Of a DNA stretch of 64,000 bases, positions 27,836-38,182 are shown piece after piece. A program made the position numbers and the translations under genes. The stretch comes from Moraxellaceae bacterium. Lineage in GTDB: Bacteria > Pseudomonadota > Gammaproteobacteria > Burkholderiales > Rhodocyclaceae. The stretch is taken from NCBI GenBank assembly GCA_031119205.1, contig JAVHYF010000004.1:1-64000 (forward strand). The letters are read 5' to 3'. Positions within the stretch are counted from its first letter, which is position 1, and each line of letters starts with the position of its first letter. The notes under the pieces were generated by a model that did not search any database, was not told the DNA's origin, and was given only the letters and a program-made list of their open reading frames with translations.

Positions 27836-28870
27836 ATGCGCAGCACCCCGCCGAACAACGTTCACCACACTTCGCAATTCTCCCGCCGCCAGTTCCTCGC
27901 CTTCACGGGCGCCGTCGCGCTGGCCGGTTGCGCCACTGGCGCCGGCAGCAAGCCGGTGCCCAGCGTCGCCTTCCTGCTGCCCGGTCGCATCGACGACGGC
28001 GGCTTCATCGAGGCCGGCTACAACGGTCTGAAGAAAGTAGCGGAGCAGTACGGCGCGAAGACCAGCTACATCGACCAGGTGAAGCCCGAGGTGCCGCTGC
28101 TGGCCGACGCACTGCGCAAGCTGGCCGCGCAGAAGCCGGGCCTGATCGTCGCGCACGGTGGGCAGAACACGCCGGCCGTGGAGATCGTCGCGAAGGAATT
28201 CCCGGATCTGCAGTTCGTGGTCGTCCAGGGCAGCAAGGCGGCTGGCAACGTCACCAGTTACGAAGTGCTGCAGGAAGATTCCGCCTGGCTCGCCGGCGCG
28301 GCAGCCGGCCTGCTGACGAAGAGCAACGTCGTCGGCCACATCTCCGGCATCCGTGTGGTGCCCGGTCTCAAGGGTCGCGCGGCCTACGCCGCCGGTGTGA
28401 AGCACACCAACCCGAACGCGAGGCTGCTCACCAACTTCTGCGGCACGCAGGACGACGTGGCCCGTGCGAAGCAGGTCGCACTCGCCGAGATCAACGCCGG
28501 CGCCGACGTCATCTTCACCATGCTCAACGCCGGTCGCGGCGGTGCCACGCAGGCCTGCCGCGAGAAGGGCGCCAAGCAGATCGGCAACGTGCGCGACTGG
28601 TACCCGGACGCACCGGACGTGTTCATCGCGTCCGCGATCGCTGACGTCAGCCTGGGCGCGCCGCAAGCGCTGGGCGATATCCTCGCCGGCCGCTTCCGTC
28701 CCGGCAGCTTCAACCGCATCGGCCTGGAGAACACCGGTGCCGTGCGCCTCGCGTTGGCTCCGCAGGTGCCGAAGTCGGTCGTGGATGAAGTGGAAAAGCT
28801 GCGCCAGGCCATCGTCGCGCAGAAGATCAAGGTCGTCACCGAGTACAGCGGCCCCGAATTCGAGGCCTGA
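27836..28870 (+). CDS. BMP-family substrate-binding lipoprotein (Med/PnrA-like)
   Basis: A 344-residue lipoprotein with a twin-arginine signal (SRRQFLAFTG, Arg17-Arg18) followed by lipobox LAGC (Cys32), so it is probably exported folded by Tat and then lipidated. The mature part is a basic-membrane-protein (BMP) fold: PSVAFLLPGRIDDGGFIEAG, DADVIFTMLNAG-type motifs and SAIADVSLGAPQALGDILAG. Known relatives bind nucleosides or, in some cases, Tat-exported purine-like ligands for ABC uptake. No BMP-type ATPase or permease is nearby. ATG 27836 is chosen for the signal; 38 earlier codons are unrelated. Confidence 0.88.
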   Translation: MRSTPPNNVHHTSQFSRRQFLAFTGAVALAGCATGAGSKPVPSVAFLLPGRIDDGGFIEAGYNGLKKVAEQYGAKTSYIDQVKPEVPLLADALRKLAAQKPGLIVAHGGQNTPAVEIVAKEFPDLQFVVVQGSKAAGNVTSYEVLQEDSAWLAGAAAGLLTKSNVVGHISGIRVVPGLKGRAAYAAGVKHTNPNARLLTNFCGTQDDVARAKQVALAEINAGADVIFTMLNAGRGGATQACREKGAKQIGNVRDWYPDAPDVFIASAIADVSLGAPQALGDILAGRFRPGSFNRIGLENTGAVRLALAPQVPKSVVDEVEKLRQAIVAQKIKVVTEYSGPEFEA

Positions 28871-29233
28871 TCGTTCACGGCTGCAGGACCGCCTGCCCTC
28901 GTTACGGGGGCAGGGCCGCGGCATCCGCTTTTCCGCAGTCGTTCCTGGGGCCGCTCCGGCTTGCGGCCTGGCCATCGCAGCGCTTGCAAGGCGTAGTGGT
29001 TTACACCCACCCGCCGTCCCTGGCGCCCTCAGCGGCGCAATCCGCACTCCGCCGCCAAAGCCCATGGCGTCGTGCTTCCGCGCTTTTCTGGCCTACTACC
29101 ATACCAAAAGAGGTATTTCGCTCTCGGGATTTAGCATTGGCTGCACCTGGAACCCCTCGGCAATGATTCAGACGGCCCCGGACGCCATGTCCGCCATGCC
29201 ATACGAATAAAGCCACAAGGCCGAGGAGACACG
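28871..29233. other. Intergenic region before the GH3 gene
   Basis: A 363-base gap. A hairpin (CTGCCC with GGGCAG, near 28890-28910) may end the BMP transcript, and an AT-richer stretch at 29095-29130 probably contains the GH3 promoter. No operator like those of the GH1 locus is present. Confidence 0.45.
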
Positions 29234-31495
29234 ATGAAAAGCAGCAAGAGAGGCCGCGCAGCCGCGGTCCGTCACGTGGGTGGAAAGCCTGCAATCCGTC
29301 TGGGGCTGATCGCTGCCAGTGCGTCCGTTCTGCTCACCGCTTGCGGTGGGTCCGATGATTCCCCACCGGTCGCCAGCCAGCCGGCCCAGCCAGAGCAGGT
29401 CGCCCTCGGCGCGCGCGCCAAACCCTTGCTGACCGTCAGCGGCCGCCAGTTCAAGGACCTCAACGCCAGCGGCGCCCTCGACCCCTACGAGGACTGGCGC
29501 CTGCCCGTGGCACAGCGCGTGGACGATCTGGTTGCACGCATGACGCTGGAAGAGAAGGCCGGCCTCATGCTGATCAACACCCTGAACGCCGATTGCGCTG
29601 GCGCGGTGCCGGCGACGGGCACCGACTACATCAACACGCAGAAGATGAGCCGCTTCATCTTCCGCAACGTGGTGAACGCGGACGCGGTGTGCGCCGGCGG
29701 CGGCACGCAGCAGGTGACGCCCGCCCAGGCGGCCACCTTTACCAACTCCGTGCAGGAGCTGTCGGAGAGGACGCGTCTCGGCATTCCGGTGTTGTTCAAG
29801 TCCAACGCGCGCAACCACTACGAGAAGGATGCCCGCGTCGGCATCAACGAGGCCGCTGGCTCCTATACCGAATTCCCCAAGGAGGCCGGCCTCGCCGCGG
29901 CGTCGATCGGCGCCGGCGACATGTCGTTGATGCGCCAGTTCTCGCGCGTGATGGCGGACGAATGGAAAGCCATCGGCCTGCGTGGCATGTACGGTTACAT
30001 GGCCGACCTGTCCACCGAGCCGCGCTGGTACCGCGTGCACGAGACCTTCACCGAAGACGCCGACCTCAACAGCAACATCATGCGCACGCTGGTGGAGGAG
30101 TTGCAGGGCGGCCCGGTGAATCCGAAGTCCGCCGTGGCGCTGACCATGAAGCACTTTCCCGGCGGCGGCCCGCAGGAACTGGGCCTCGACCCGCACTACG
30201 CCTTCGGCAAGAACCAGGTGTACCCGGCCAACAACTTCGGCTACCACCTCAGGCCCTTCATGGCGGCGGTGGACGCCGGCGTGTCATCGATCATGCCGTA
30301 CTACGGCGTGCCCATCAGCGTGACCTACGAAGGCGTCACCTACGACCAGACCGGCATGGCGTTCTCGAAGCAGATCGTCACCGACCTGCTGCGCGGCAAG
30401 CTCGGCTTCACGGGCTACGTGAACTCGGACACCGGCATCATCAACGACCGCGCCTGGGGGCTGGAGAACAACACGGTGCCGGAGCGCGTGGCGGCGGCCA
30501 TCAACGGCGGCACCGACACCCTGTCCGGCTTCAGCACCAACCAGACCATCACCGATCTCGTGCAGGCCGGCCTGGTGACCGAAGCGCGCGTCAATGAAGC
30601 CGCGCGGCGCCTGCTGCGGGTGCAGTTCCAGCTCGGGCTCTTCGAGAACCCCTACGTGGATGCAGCCAGGGCGGACGCCATCGTCGGCAGCGATGCCAAT
30701 CGCGCCGTCGGCATGGAGATCCAGCGCAAGTCCATCGTGCTGCTGCAGAACAAGCCGCAGGCCAGTGGCAATACGCTGCCGCTCGCGGCGGGCGCCACGG
30801 TCTACACCATGGGCATCGCCAAGACCGACGTGGAGGAGTACGGCTACGTGGTGACCGATGGCGAGCCGAAGGACGCGGGCGGTGGGGCACTGCCACGGCC
30901 CAGCGCAGCCGGGCACGACTTTGCCGTCATCCGCGTGGAGGTGTCTAACCCCCGCGCGGTGACCGGCACGTACCAGAGCAACAACGTCGCGACCGGCATG
31001 AACCCCGCGTACCTCAACCCGCTGACCGGCCAGCCCTGGGGCGCGCAGGACCGCTGCGTGGCGCAGGCCGTGCAGGGGCTGTCCTGTACCGACAACGGGC
31101 TGGGTTTCGGTGGTGCCTTCCCGTGGGAGGCAGGCAACCTGTCCTTCACCACCATGGCGGCATCGCAGTCCTGGAGCATCTCGCCGTCGCTGGCCGACAT
31201 ACAGGCGGTGATGAGCGAGGTGGGCGCCGACAAGACCGTGCTGAGCATCTACTTCCGCCAGCCCTATGTGCTGGACGACGCCAGCGGCCTGAAGGATGCG
31301 GGCGCCATCGTCGCGGGCTTCGGTGTCAGCAACACGGCGCTGCTCGACGTGCTCAGCGGCAAGTCGTCGCCCGTCGGCAAGCTGCCGTTCGCACTGGCCA
31401 ACAACCTGCAGGCCATCACCGACAACCAGCCCGATGCGCCGGGTTATCCGCTGGCCGACACCCTGTACCCCTACGGTTTCGGTCTCGCGTATTGA
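29234..31495 (+). CDS. GH3 family beta-glucosidase, lipoprotein
   Basis: A 753-residue GH3 glycosidase. The signal peptide ends at lipobox LTAC (Cys37) followed by GGSDD, so it is probably anchored in the outer membrane. The N-terminal TIM barrel begins RVDDLVARMTLEEKAGLM; MKHFPGGGP carries the Lys-His substrate-binding pair, and the nucleophile Asp is in NSDTG at about residue 399. The C-terminal GH3 domain ends LYPYGFGLAY. It likely releases glucose from oligosaccharides outside the cytoplasm. GAGGAGACACG precedes the ATG. A terminator follows. Confidence 0.93.
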   Translation: MKSSKRGRAAAVRHVGGKPAIRLGLIAASASVLLTACGGSDDSPPVASQPAQPEQVALGARAKPLLTVSGRQFKDLNASGALDPYEDWRLPVAQRVDDLVARMTLEEKAGLMLINTLNADCAGAVPATGTDYINTQKMSRFIFRNVVNADAVCAGGGTQQVTPAQAATFTNSVQELSERTRLGIPVLFKSNARNHYEKDARVGINEAAGSYTEFPKEAGLAAASIGAGDMSLMRQFSRVMADEWKAIGLRGMYGYMADLSTEPRWYRVHETFTEDADLNSNIMRTLVEELQGGPVNPKSAVALTMKHFPGGGPQELGLDPHYAFGKNQVYPANNFGYHLRPFMAAVDAGVSSIMPYYGVPISVTYEGVTYDQTGMAFSKQIVTDLLRGKLGFTGYVNSDTGIINDRAWGLENNTVPERVAAAINGGTDTLSGFSTNQTITDLVQAGLVTEARVNEAARRLLRVQFQLGLFENPYVDAARADAIVGSDANRAVGMEIQRKSIVLLQNKPQASGNTLPLAAGATVYTMGIAKTDVEEYGYVVTDGEPKDAGGGALPRPSAAGHDFAVIRVEVSNPRAVTGTYQSNNVATGMNPAYLNPLTGQPWGAQDRCVAQAVQGLSCTDNGLGFGGAFPWEAGNLSFTTMAASQSWSISPSLADIQAVMSEVGADKTVLSIYFRQPYVLDDASGLKDAGAIVAGFGVSNTALLDVLSGKSSPVGKLPFALANNLQAITDNQPDAPGYPLADTLYPYGFGLAY

Positions 31496-31550
31496 GATGT
31501 AACGACTGGAACGCAGCTACAGCAACGTAGCGTTCTTCCTGTCGTAGCCG

Positions 31551-31576
31551 GGCCGCCCGTCGAGGGCGGCCTTTGT
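31551..31576 (+). terminator. GH3 terminator
   Basis: An 8-bp stem, GGCCGCCC with GGGCGGCC, five-base loop, followed by TTTGT. Confidence 0.7.
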
Positions 31577-31660
31577 CCGTTCCTGCCGCCGGCCTTGTGC
31601 CGTGGTGGCGGGGAGCGCCCGGGTTGCATCTGCAGTGCCGGCTCATACAGTATCTGTCGC

Positions 31661-32563
31661 ATGGAAATCCGCCAGCTCAAATACTTCATCGTGGTGGCCG
31701 AAGAGGGCAACATCAGCCGCGCGGCGGCGCGGCTGCACATCTCGCAACCGCCGCTGACGCGACACATCCAGAGCCTGGAAGAAGGCCTGGGCGTGAAGCT
31801 CTTCCACCGCACCACTTCCGGCGTCGAACTGACACAGGCCGGTGTGCTGTTGCTGCAGCACGCACGCGACATCAAGGCCCACGTCGAGCTTGCCTCGCTG
31901 CAGGCCCGCCGCATGGCGGCGGGGCAGGTGGGGCGCATCGAGGTCGGCGTGTACGGCACCGCCATGCTCGACATCGTGCCGCGCATCCTCAAGGCGTTTT
32001 CCGACACTCATCCTGATGTCGAACTGGCGATGCAGAGCGCCCCCAAGGGACCGCAGCTGGAAGCCCTGCGCCAGGGCCGTCTGCAGATCCTGTTCGACCG
32101 CAATCTCGTGGAGACGGACGATATCGCGGTGGAGCTCATCGCCCGCGAACCGATCATGCTCGCGCTTCACAAGGATCATCCGCTCGCTGCGCAGGACGAG
32201 ATCGCCATCCCGCAGCTCGACGGCCTGCCCATGGTGGGCGAGCTGGGGCGCGTGCATCAGCGCAGCAGCCACATGTTCCAGCGCCATCGCATCGTGCACA
32301 ACGTGGTGCACTACGCGGGCGACATGATCTCCGCCTCCATCCTCGCCGCCAGCGGCTTCGGCATTGCCTTCGTGCCTGCTTCCATGGCGCGCATGCAGCT
32401 GCCCGAGCTCGTCTACCGGCCGATTGCCGGCGAGCCGGACGCACACATGCAGCTGCACGTGGGCTACCGGCGCAACGAAACCAATCCGCTGCTGGCCGAG
32501 ATGCTGGAGATCGCGCGGACGTTCAGCGACACCGGCGGTGCAGGGGCGGCTCCCGCGTCCTGA
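31661..32563 (+). CDS. LysR-family transcriptional regulator (first of a tandem pair)
   Basis: A 300-residue LysR regulator. Helix-turn-helix within NISRAAARLHISQPPLTRHI, then SLEEGLGVKLFHRTTSGVELT; an alpha/beta effector domain follows. ATG 31661 (MEIRQLKYF) gives the standard start; 22 earlier codons in frame are not family-like. The N-terminal half is nearly the same as that of the next LysR gene at 32872. No divergent target gene is adjacent: the gene upstream is GH3 on the same strand. Confidence 0.93.
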   Translation: MEIRQLKYFIVVAEEGNISRAAARLHISQPPLTRHIQSLEEGLGVKLFHRTTSGVELTQAGVLLLQHARDIKAHVELASLQARRMAAGQVGRIEVGVYGTAMLDIVPRILKAFSDTHPDVELAMQSAPKGPQLEALRQGRLQILFDRNLVETDDIAVELIAREPIMLALHKDHPLAAQDEIAIPQLDGLPMVGELGRVHQRSSHMFQRHRIVHNVVHYAGDMISASILAASGFGIAFVPASMARMQLPELVYRPIAGEPDAHMQLHVGYRRNETNPLLAEMLEIARTFSDTGGAGAAPAS

Positions 32564-32871
32564 GTGAGTGCCGGCTGTGGCTGCTGTTGTTCTTGTTGCT
32601 GTTGCGATGCGTGCGATGCCGGCCGCGCATGGCCTCATCCCGGATCGGTATTGGACGCCTGTTGCCAGCGCTCGCCACAATCGCCGGCTCACCGACTTCC
32701 GCGTCCTCACTTCGGCGTCCTCACTTTCGCGCCCTCACTTCCGCGTTCCTCCACTGCGCTCCCCCGGCGGGCCGGCGCATCCGGTCAGGTCCTGATCGTG
32801 CCGCATGTCCGCCTCTGGCAAGCTTGTGTCCCCACGCAAGCACTGCAGGAAGAACGCCCGTGTCATCCCGC
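32564..32871. other. Intergenic region between the two LysR genes
   Basis: A 308-base gap with a TGTTGTTCTTGTTGCTGTTG low-complexity run at 32585-32606 and a TCCTCACTT(T/C)CGCG-like motif repeated at 32700-32750. No gene seen. Confidence 0.5.
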
Positions 32872-33765
32872 ATGGATCTCCGCCAGCTCAGGAATTTCAT
32901 CGCCGTCGCCGAAGAGGGCAACATCAGCCGCGCCGCTGCGCGCCTGCACATGTCGCAACCGCCACTCACGCGGCAGATCCAGGCGCTGGAGGAACAACTC
33001 GGCGTCGCGCTGTTCGTGCGCACCACCGGTGGTGTGGAGCTCACCCAGGCGGGCGAGGCGCTGCTGGCGGACGCGCGTAACATCCGCGCCCTGGTCGACC
33101 TCGCCACCGACCGCGCCCAGCGCGCCGGCAAGGGCCTGGTCGGCCGGCTGGACATCGGCAGCTTCGGCTCCGGCATCCTGCAGATCGTGCCCGAGCTGCT
33201 GTCCGCCTACACCAGCACCTATCCCGACGTGAAGCTGGTGCTGCACAACATCCACCGCACCCTGCAGTACGCCGCATTGCGCGAGGGCAGGGCGCTGGCG
33301 GTGTTCGACCGCTACCAGCCCAACGAGCCCGACATCGGCAGCGAACTGGTGGCGCGCGAGCCCTTCATGGTGGCCCTGCACATGCGCAACCGGCTCGCCA
33401 CGCAGGGCAGCATCGGCATCGAGCAACTGGCCGACGAGCAACTCATCCTCGGCGGCGCCTCCGGCTCCAACAGCGGGCGCATCGTGCTGGGTCTTTTCCG
33501 CGCCAAGGGCATCGAACCGAAGGTCGCCCAGCAGGTGGAAGACATGATCACCACCGCCGCCATGGTGGCCTCCGGCTTCGGCGTCGCGCTGGTGCCCAGT
33601 TCCCTGCTCAACCTGCAGCTACCCAACATCGTCTACCGGCCGCTCAAGAACAACGCCAACGCCTTCATGGACCTGCACTGCTACTACCTCAAGGGCGAAC
33701 CCTCGCCGCTGCTGCAGGGTCTGCTCGCCACCGTGCGCAAGTTCCGCGACCGTGCGCTGGACTGA
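32872..33765 (+). CDS. LysR-family transcriptional regulator (second of a tandem pair)
   Basis: A 297-residue LysR regulator beginning MDLRQLRNFIAVAEEGNISR, with the helix-turn-helix in the same place as its neighbour and the LEEQLGVALF and GVELTQAGEALL segments. It matches the preceding gene closely in the first 70 residues and diverges more in the effector domain (GSNSGRIVLGLFRAKGIEPK), consistent with duplication followed by change of ligand. The start may be a few codons upstream (VSSR). Target not evident. Confidence 0.93.
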   Translation: MDLRQLRNFIAVAEEGNISRAAARLHMSQPPLTRQIQALEEQLGVALFVRTTGGVELTQAGEALLADARNIRALVDLATDRAQRAGKGLVGRLDIGSFGSGILQIVPELLSAYTSTYPDVKLVLHNIHRTLQYAALREGRALAVFDRYQPNEPDIGSELVAREPFMVALHMRNRLATQGSIGIEQLADEQLILGGASGSNSGRIVLGLFRAKGIEPKVAQQVEDMITTAAMVASGFGVALVPSSLLNLQLPNIVYRPLKNNANAFMDLHCYYLKGEPSPLLQGLLATVRKFRDRALD

Positions 33766-33800
33766 AGCGCGGGTGGTGTGACCCGCCCGGTCTCGCCGGA

Positions 33801-35153
33801 TCAGGCGCCCAGACTGGCCCCGAAACGCTCCAGGTTTTCGACCTGGATACCGATTGCCGTACGCATCTCGTGGTCGATCCGTGTGTCCGCCGCCGCGCTG
33901 CGTGCCCAGGCTTGCGCCAGCGGCAACATGTCGCGCCAGGCCTCCAGCGATGGTGGCGAGCGGAAGCGGATCTCCGGTGCGCTGTCGTTCATTTCGCCAG
34001 AGATGCGCGGTGCATAGTGCATCGGCAGCATGTCGTAGCTGGGTGCCAGTTGAAGGATGCCGCCCGTGTGCAGGAAGGACAGGTTGCCGCGGTGCATATC
34101 GGTGTTGCCGATCAGCAGGCCAAAGGCATACAGGCGTTCGGCCAGCAAATGTACCTCGGGCGCGATGCGGCCCTGCGCGACCAGCGACGCAGTGATGACA
34201 GGCCAGGCCTGATCTGCCTTGCCGACGAAGGCGTCATCCAGTGCTGCCAGCGACACCATGCCACGCCGGCCCAAGTGGTGTGCACCGCCAGCAGGCGAGG
34301 GCAGGCGGTCAAAGCGTTCGATCTGCAGGAACATCTGGTCGCCGGTCTCGAACAAGGTGCTCGGGCTCGTCGGTAGCCCCCCGGCGTGCAGTGCCCTCTG
34401 CGCGTGATGCTCCGCCACCAGCAGGCTCGCCCAGCGGCACGAGATGGCGTTGTCCGCTGCGCTGCTGAACTTCACCAGCACCGCGCACCGTTGCCCCTCG
34501 ACTTCCAGTTCGGTGGTGAACTTCGGCTGCTCGCCGCCCGCGGATGAGCCCGGCGTCTCGCCCGCCAGCGCTGCGGTGGCAAACGCCGGGTAGTGGAGCG
34601 TGCGCGAGCTCATCGTGATGGCCGGCGCGTCGTCCGTCTGCAGGTAGTCCGCCAGCGCCATGTCCCCTACCAGCAGGTTGCCCGGCGTGTCGTTGCCAAG
34701 CGCAGCGATGGCGATCAGTGCATGGTCGTCGTTCCACAGGTTCAGCGTGTCCGGCAGATTCAGCCGGCGGGCGTGCTGGTGCGCAAAGGCGCGGCCCAGG
34801 AAGCCCTGCGGACGCATGTCCTGCAGCCACCACGGCAGGCCTTCGGAGAACTCGGCGCGTCCATGCTCGTGCAGCTCCGCAAGGTAACCGCCCGCTACCG
34901 CATGCAGCGTAGCAATGCTGATGGCGCGCCCGTCCTCGCCGATGCGATAGACCGGCCAGGCCCCCAGCCCGGCTACGCTGCGCCGCGCTGCATAGGCCGT
35001 CGCGCGCGCCGTGCCGTAGCGGATGACGCGGTCGCCCGCTGTCGCAACGAGTCGCGACAGCGTAGGCCGGCTGATCCCCAGCCGCTCGACCACCGTCCCC
35101 GCAAGCAGCGGTCCGTTGGCGAGAAGTGTGAGCAGGTCCGGAAGGCGGGTCAT
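33801..35153 (-). CDS. yjjJ: HipA-family kinase-like protein with N-terminal helix-turn-helix (YjjJ/HipH type)
   Basis: A 450-residue single-gene relative of HipA toxins. Unlike HipBA, the DNA-binding part is fused: residues 1-50 (LLAGTVVERLGISRPTLSRL) are a helix-turn-helix. The kinase core shows GGEQPKF (HipA ATP-site loop), the LFVKF-like VLVKFSS and the catalytic GNTDMHRGNL (near residue 355), then APSYDMLP. HipA kinases phosphorylate tRNA synthetases; the YjjJ substrate is not established in this lineage. No hipB lies beside it. Three palindromes upstream suggest self-repression by the fused helix-turn-helix. Confidence 0.88.
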   Translation of the reverse strand: MTRLPDLLTLLANGPLLAGTVVERLGISRPTLSRLVATAGDRVIRYGTARATAYAARRSVAGLGAWPVYRIGEDGRAISIATLHAVAGGYLAELHEHGRAEFSEGLPWWLQDMRPQGFLGRAFAHQHARRLNLPDTLNLWNDDHALIAIAALGNDTPGNLLVGDMALADYLQTDDAPAITMSSRTLHYPAFATAALAGETPGSSAGGEQPKFTTELEVEGQRCAVLVKFSSAADNAISCRWASLLVAEHHAQRALHAGGLPTSPSTLFETGDQMFLQIERFDRLPSPAGGAHHLGRRGMVSLAALDDAFVGKADQAWPVITASLVAQGRIAPEVHLLAERLYAFGLLIGNTDMHRGNLSFLHTGGILQLAPSYDMLPMHYAPRISGEMNDSAPEIRFRSPPSLEAWRDMLPLAQAWARSAAADTRIDHEMRTAIGIQVENLERFGASLGA

Positions 35154-35199
35154 GGAAAGGCTGGCGAGGTGATGGTGAAACGATACTTGTAACGATTGT

Positions 35200-35255
35200 G
35201 GTAACTATAGTTACCCGGTGTGTTTTCGTAAACACATGAATAAATACACGTATTT
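35200..35255. promoter_or_regulatory. Palindrome cluster upstream of yjjJ
   Basis: Three dyads in 56 AT-rich bases: the perfect 16-mer GGTAACTATAGTTACC (35200-35215), TGTGTTTT-CG-TAAACACA (35219-35236) and AAATAC-AC-GTATTT (35242-35255). They lie 47 to 102 bases before the yjjJ start, where promoter and operator are expected. Confidence 0.65.
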
Positions 35256-35361
35256 CATTAAGTGGCGTGGAGGGCTCGCCAAAGTTGCGTGACGCATGAA
35301 ACGATTCTGAAAGGCGCGAAGCACCAGTGCTCACTTCGCCCGACGTCGCGCAAAGCAGGCC

Positions 35362-35490
35362 GCAGGGTGGGCGCGTAGCAACCCACTCCTGCTTCAGCAA
35401 AGCATCTGCCCGTGCTTCACCCGTTGCTCCCGACCCCACAGGGCGGTGGGTCGTTACCAAGTCCGGCAACTCCGTCCAGACGCACCCCAG
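35362..35490. repeat. Decayed REP-like pair
   Basis: 35362-35388 (GCAGGGTGGGCGCGTAGCAACCCACT) and the inverted-sense 35441-35490 resemble the better preserved REP elements at 43228, 44385, 50102 and 50982, with many differences. Confidence 0.45.
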
Positions 35491-35694
35491 GAACCCCGCC
35501 CAGCGCAAATCCATCCGCCCTCGGCAGGCGGCCCGTCACCCGCCTACGGTATCCTTCCGCCTTTCCATCACCTCCGGACAAAGGGCTTTCCAGAACCGGT
35601 TCCAGCAAGGCGTCGCCGACGACGACAGTACACACAGGTACGGCGAGGAGGCGCAACGAAGCTGGAAGCGGTTCTGGGAAGTCCGCACAAAGCT

Positions 35695-37359
<1,665 letters not shown>

Positions 37360-37372
37360 GTTTCACGCCGTC

Positions 37373-37392
37373 ATTCCCGCGAAGGCGGGAAT
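37373..37392. repeat. REP-like palindrome (ATTCCCGC type)
   Basis: ATTCCCGC-GAAG-GCGGGAAT, within the GTCATTCCCGC...GGCGGGAATCCAG element that is common in proteobacterial intergenic regions. It lies 13 bases after the ettA stop. Confidence 0.7.
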
Positions 37393-37443
37393 CCAGTGGC
37401 TTCCGGGGCCGTGGATTTCCGCCGGACTTTCGAGCGAAGTCAC

Positions 37444-37686
37444 ATGCCTGCTATCTTCCGCTACAAGGGTTTTCGCTTTTTCTTCTATTCGAACGAGGGC
37501 AACCCACGCGAACCGCTGCACGTGCATGTACGCAGTGCTGAAGGCGAGGCCAAGTTCTGGCTCAAGCCGGAAGTCATGGTCGCCGAAAGCCATGGTTTCG
37601 ATGCCCGCACGCTGAAGGAACTCGCTGCAGTCGCCGAAGAGAATCTGGAATTGATCGAGAGGACGTGGAATGACTACTTCGCCTAA
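37444..37686 (+). CDS. DUF4160 protein
   Basis: An 80-residue protein with the DUF4160 signature: MPAIFRYKGFRFFFYSNEGN followed by EPLHVHVRSAEGEAKFWL and the C-terminal ELIERTWNDYF. DUF4160 genes are typically paired with DUF2442, as here, and such pairs are suspected toxin-antitoxin modules; the activity has not been shown to my knowledge. ATG 37444 is chosen for the MPAI start. It overlaps the next gene by 17 bases. Confidence 0.88.
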   Translation: MPAIFRYKGFRFFFYSNEGNPREPLHVHVRSAEGEAKFWLKPEVMVAESHGFDARTLKELAAVAEENLELIERTWNDYFA

Positions 37687-37918
37687 ATCAGTCCGCTTTG
37701 ACGACGACAGCATGTGGGTCGAGCTTGAAGACGGCCGCGTCCTCGGCGTTCCGCTTGCGTGGTTCCCGCGTCTGTTGCGCGCCACGCCTCAAGAGCGTGC
37801 AGGGGTCGAGCTCAGCCCGTCCGGCTTGCATTGGGAGGCGCTGGACGAAGACATTTCAATCAGTGGGCTGTTGGCAGGACGTGGTGACATGACACATCCG
37901 CCGCGCTTGGCTGCGTGA
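37670..37918 (+). CDS. DUF2442 protein
   Basis: An 82-residue protein; DUF2442 core SVRFDDDSMWVELEDGRVLG, then VPLAWFPRLLRATPQERAGV and ISISGLLAG. It overlaps the DUF4160 gene upstream and the DUF433 gene downstream, so all three are probably translated from one message. In DUF4160/DUF2442 pairs this is the presumed antitoxin or DNA-binding partner; that is inference. Confidence 0.88.
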   Translation: MTTSPKSVRFDDDSMWVELEDGRVLGVPLAWFPRLLRATPQERAGVELSPSGLHWEALDEDISISGLLAGRGDMTHPPRLAA

Positions 37919-38142
37919 GGCCGAACCCGCTCGCCCGCATTACGCGGGATCCACGACAGTGCGGCGGCAGACCCTGCATTCGAGGTACACGCGTCCGCGT
38001 CAGCGATATTCTCGAAATGCTTGCTCACGGTGAAACGCAAGCGGAAATTCTGCAGGATTTTCCCGATCTGACAGCAGAGGACATTCGCTCCTGCCTGTAC
38101 TTCGCTGCCAAACGGACTGACTTGGAGCGGCTGGCGACATGA
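37915..38142 (+). CDS. DUF433 protein (VapB-like antitoxin family)
   Basis: A 75-residue DUF433 protein: [28 protein letters not shown]-type sequence with [10 protein letters not shown] and [11 protein letters not shown], and a winged helix-like fold. It starts at GTG 37915 that overlaps the DUF2442 stop. DUF433 proteins usually act as antitoxins of PIN-like DUF5615 toxins encoded next to them. Here no DUF5615 gene follows: sequence changes within 41 bases to the ettA duplication, so the expected partner is missing or was lost. Confidence 0.82.
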   Translation: MRPNPLARITRDPRQCGGRPCIRGTRVRVSDILEMLAHGETQAEILQDFPDLTAEDIRSCLYFAAKRTDLERLAT

Positions 38143-38182
38143 CGCCGCGCAGTGTCAAAGACCATCAAAGCCAGTTGGGAAC

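Larger units (their letters stand above)
35154..35694. other. Intergenic region between yjjJ and ettA
   Basis: A 541-base divergent gap: operator palindromes at 35200-35255, a decayed REP-like pair at 35362-35490, then unassigned sequence up to ettA. No supported gene. Confidence 0.55.
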
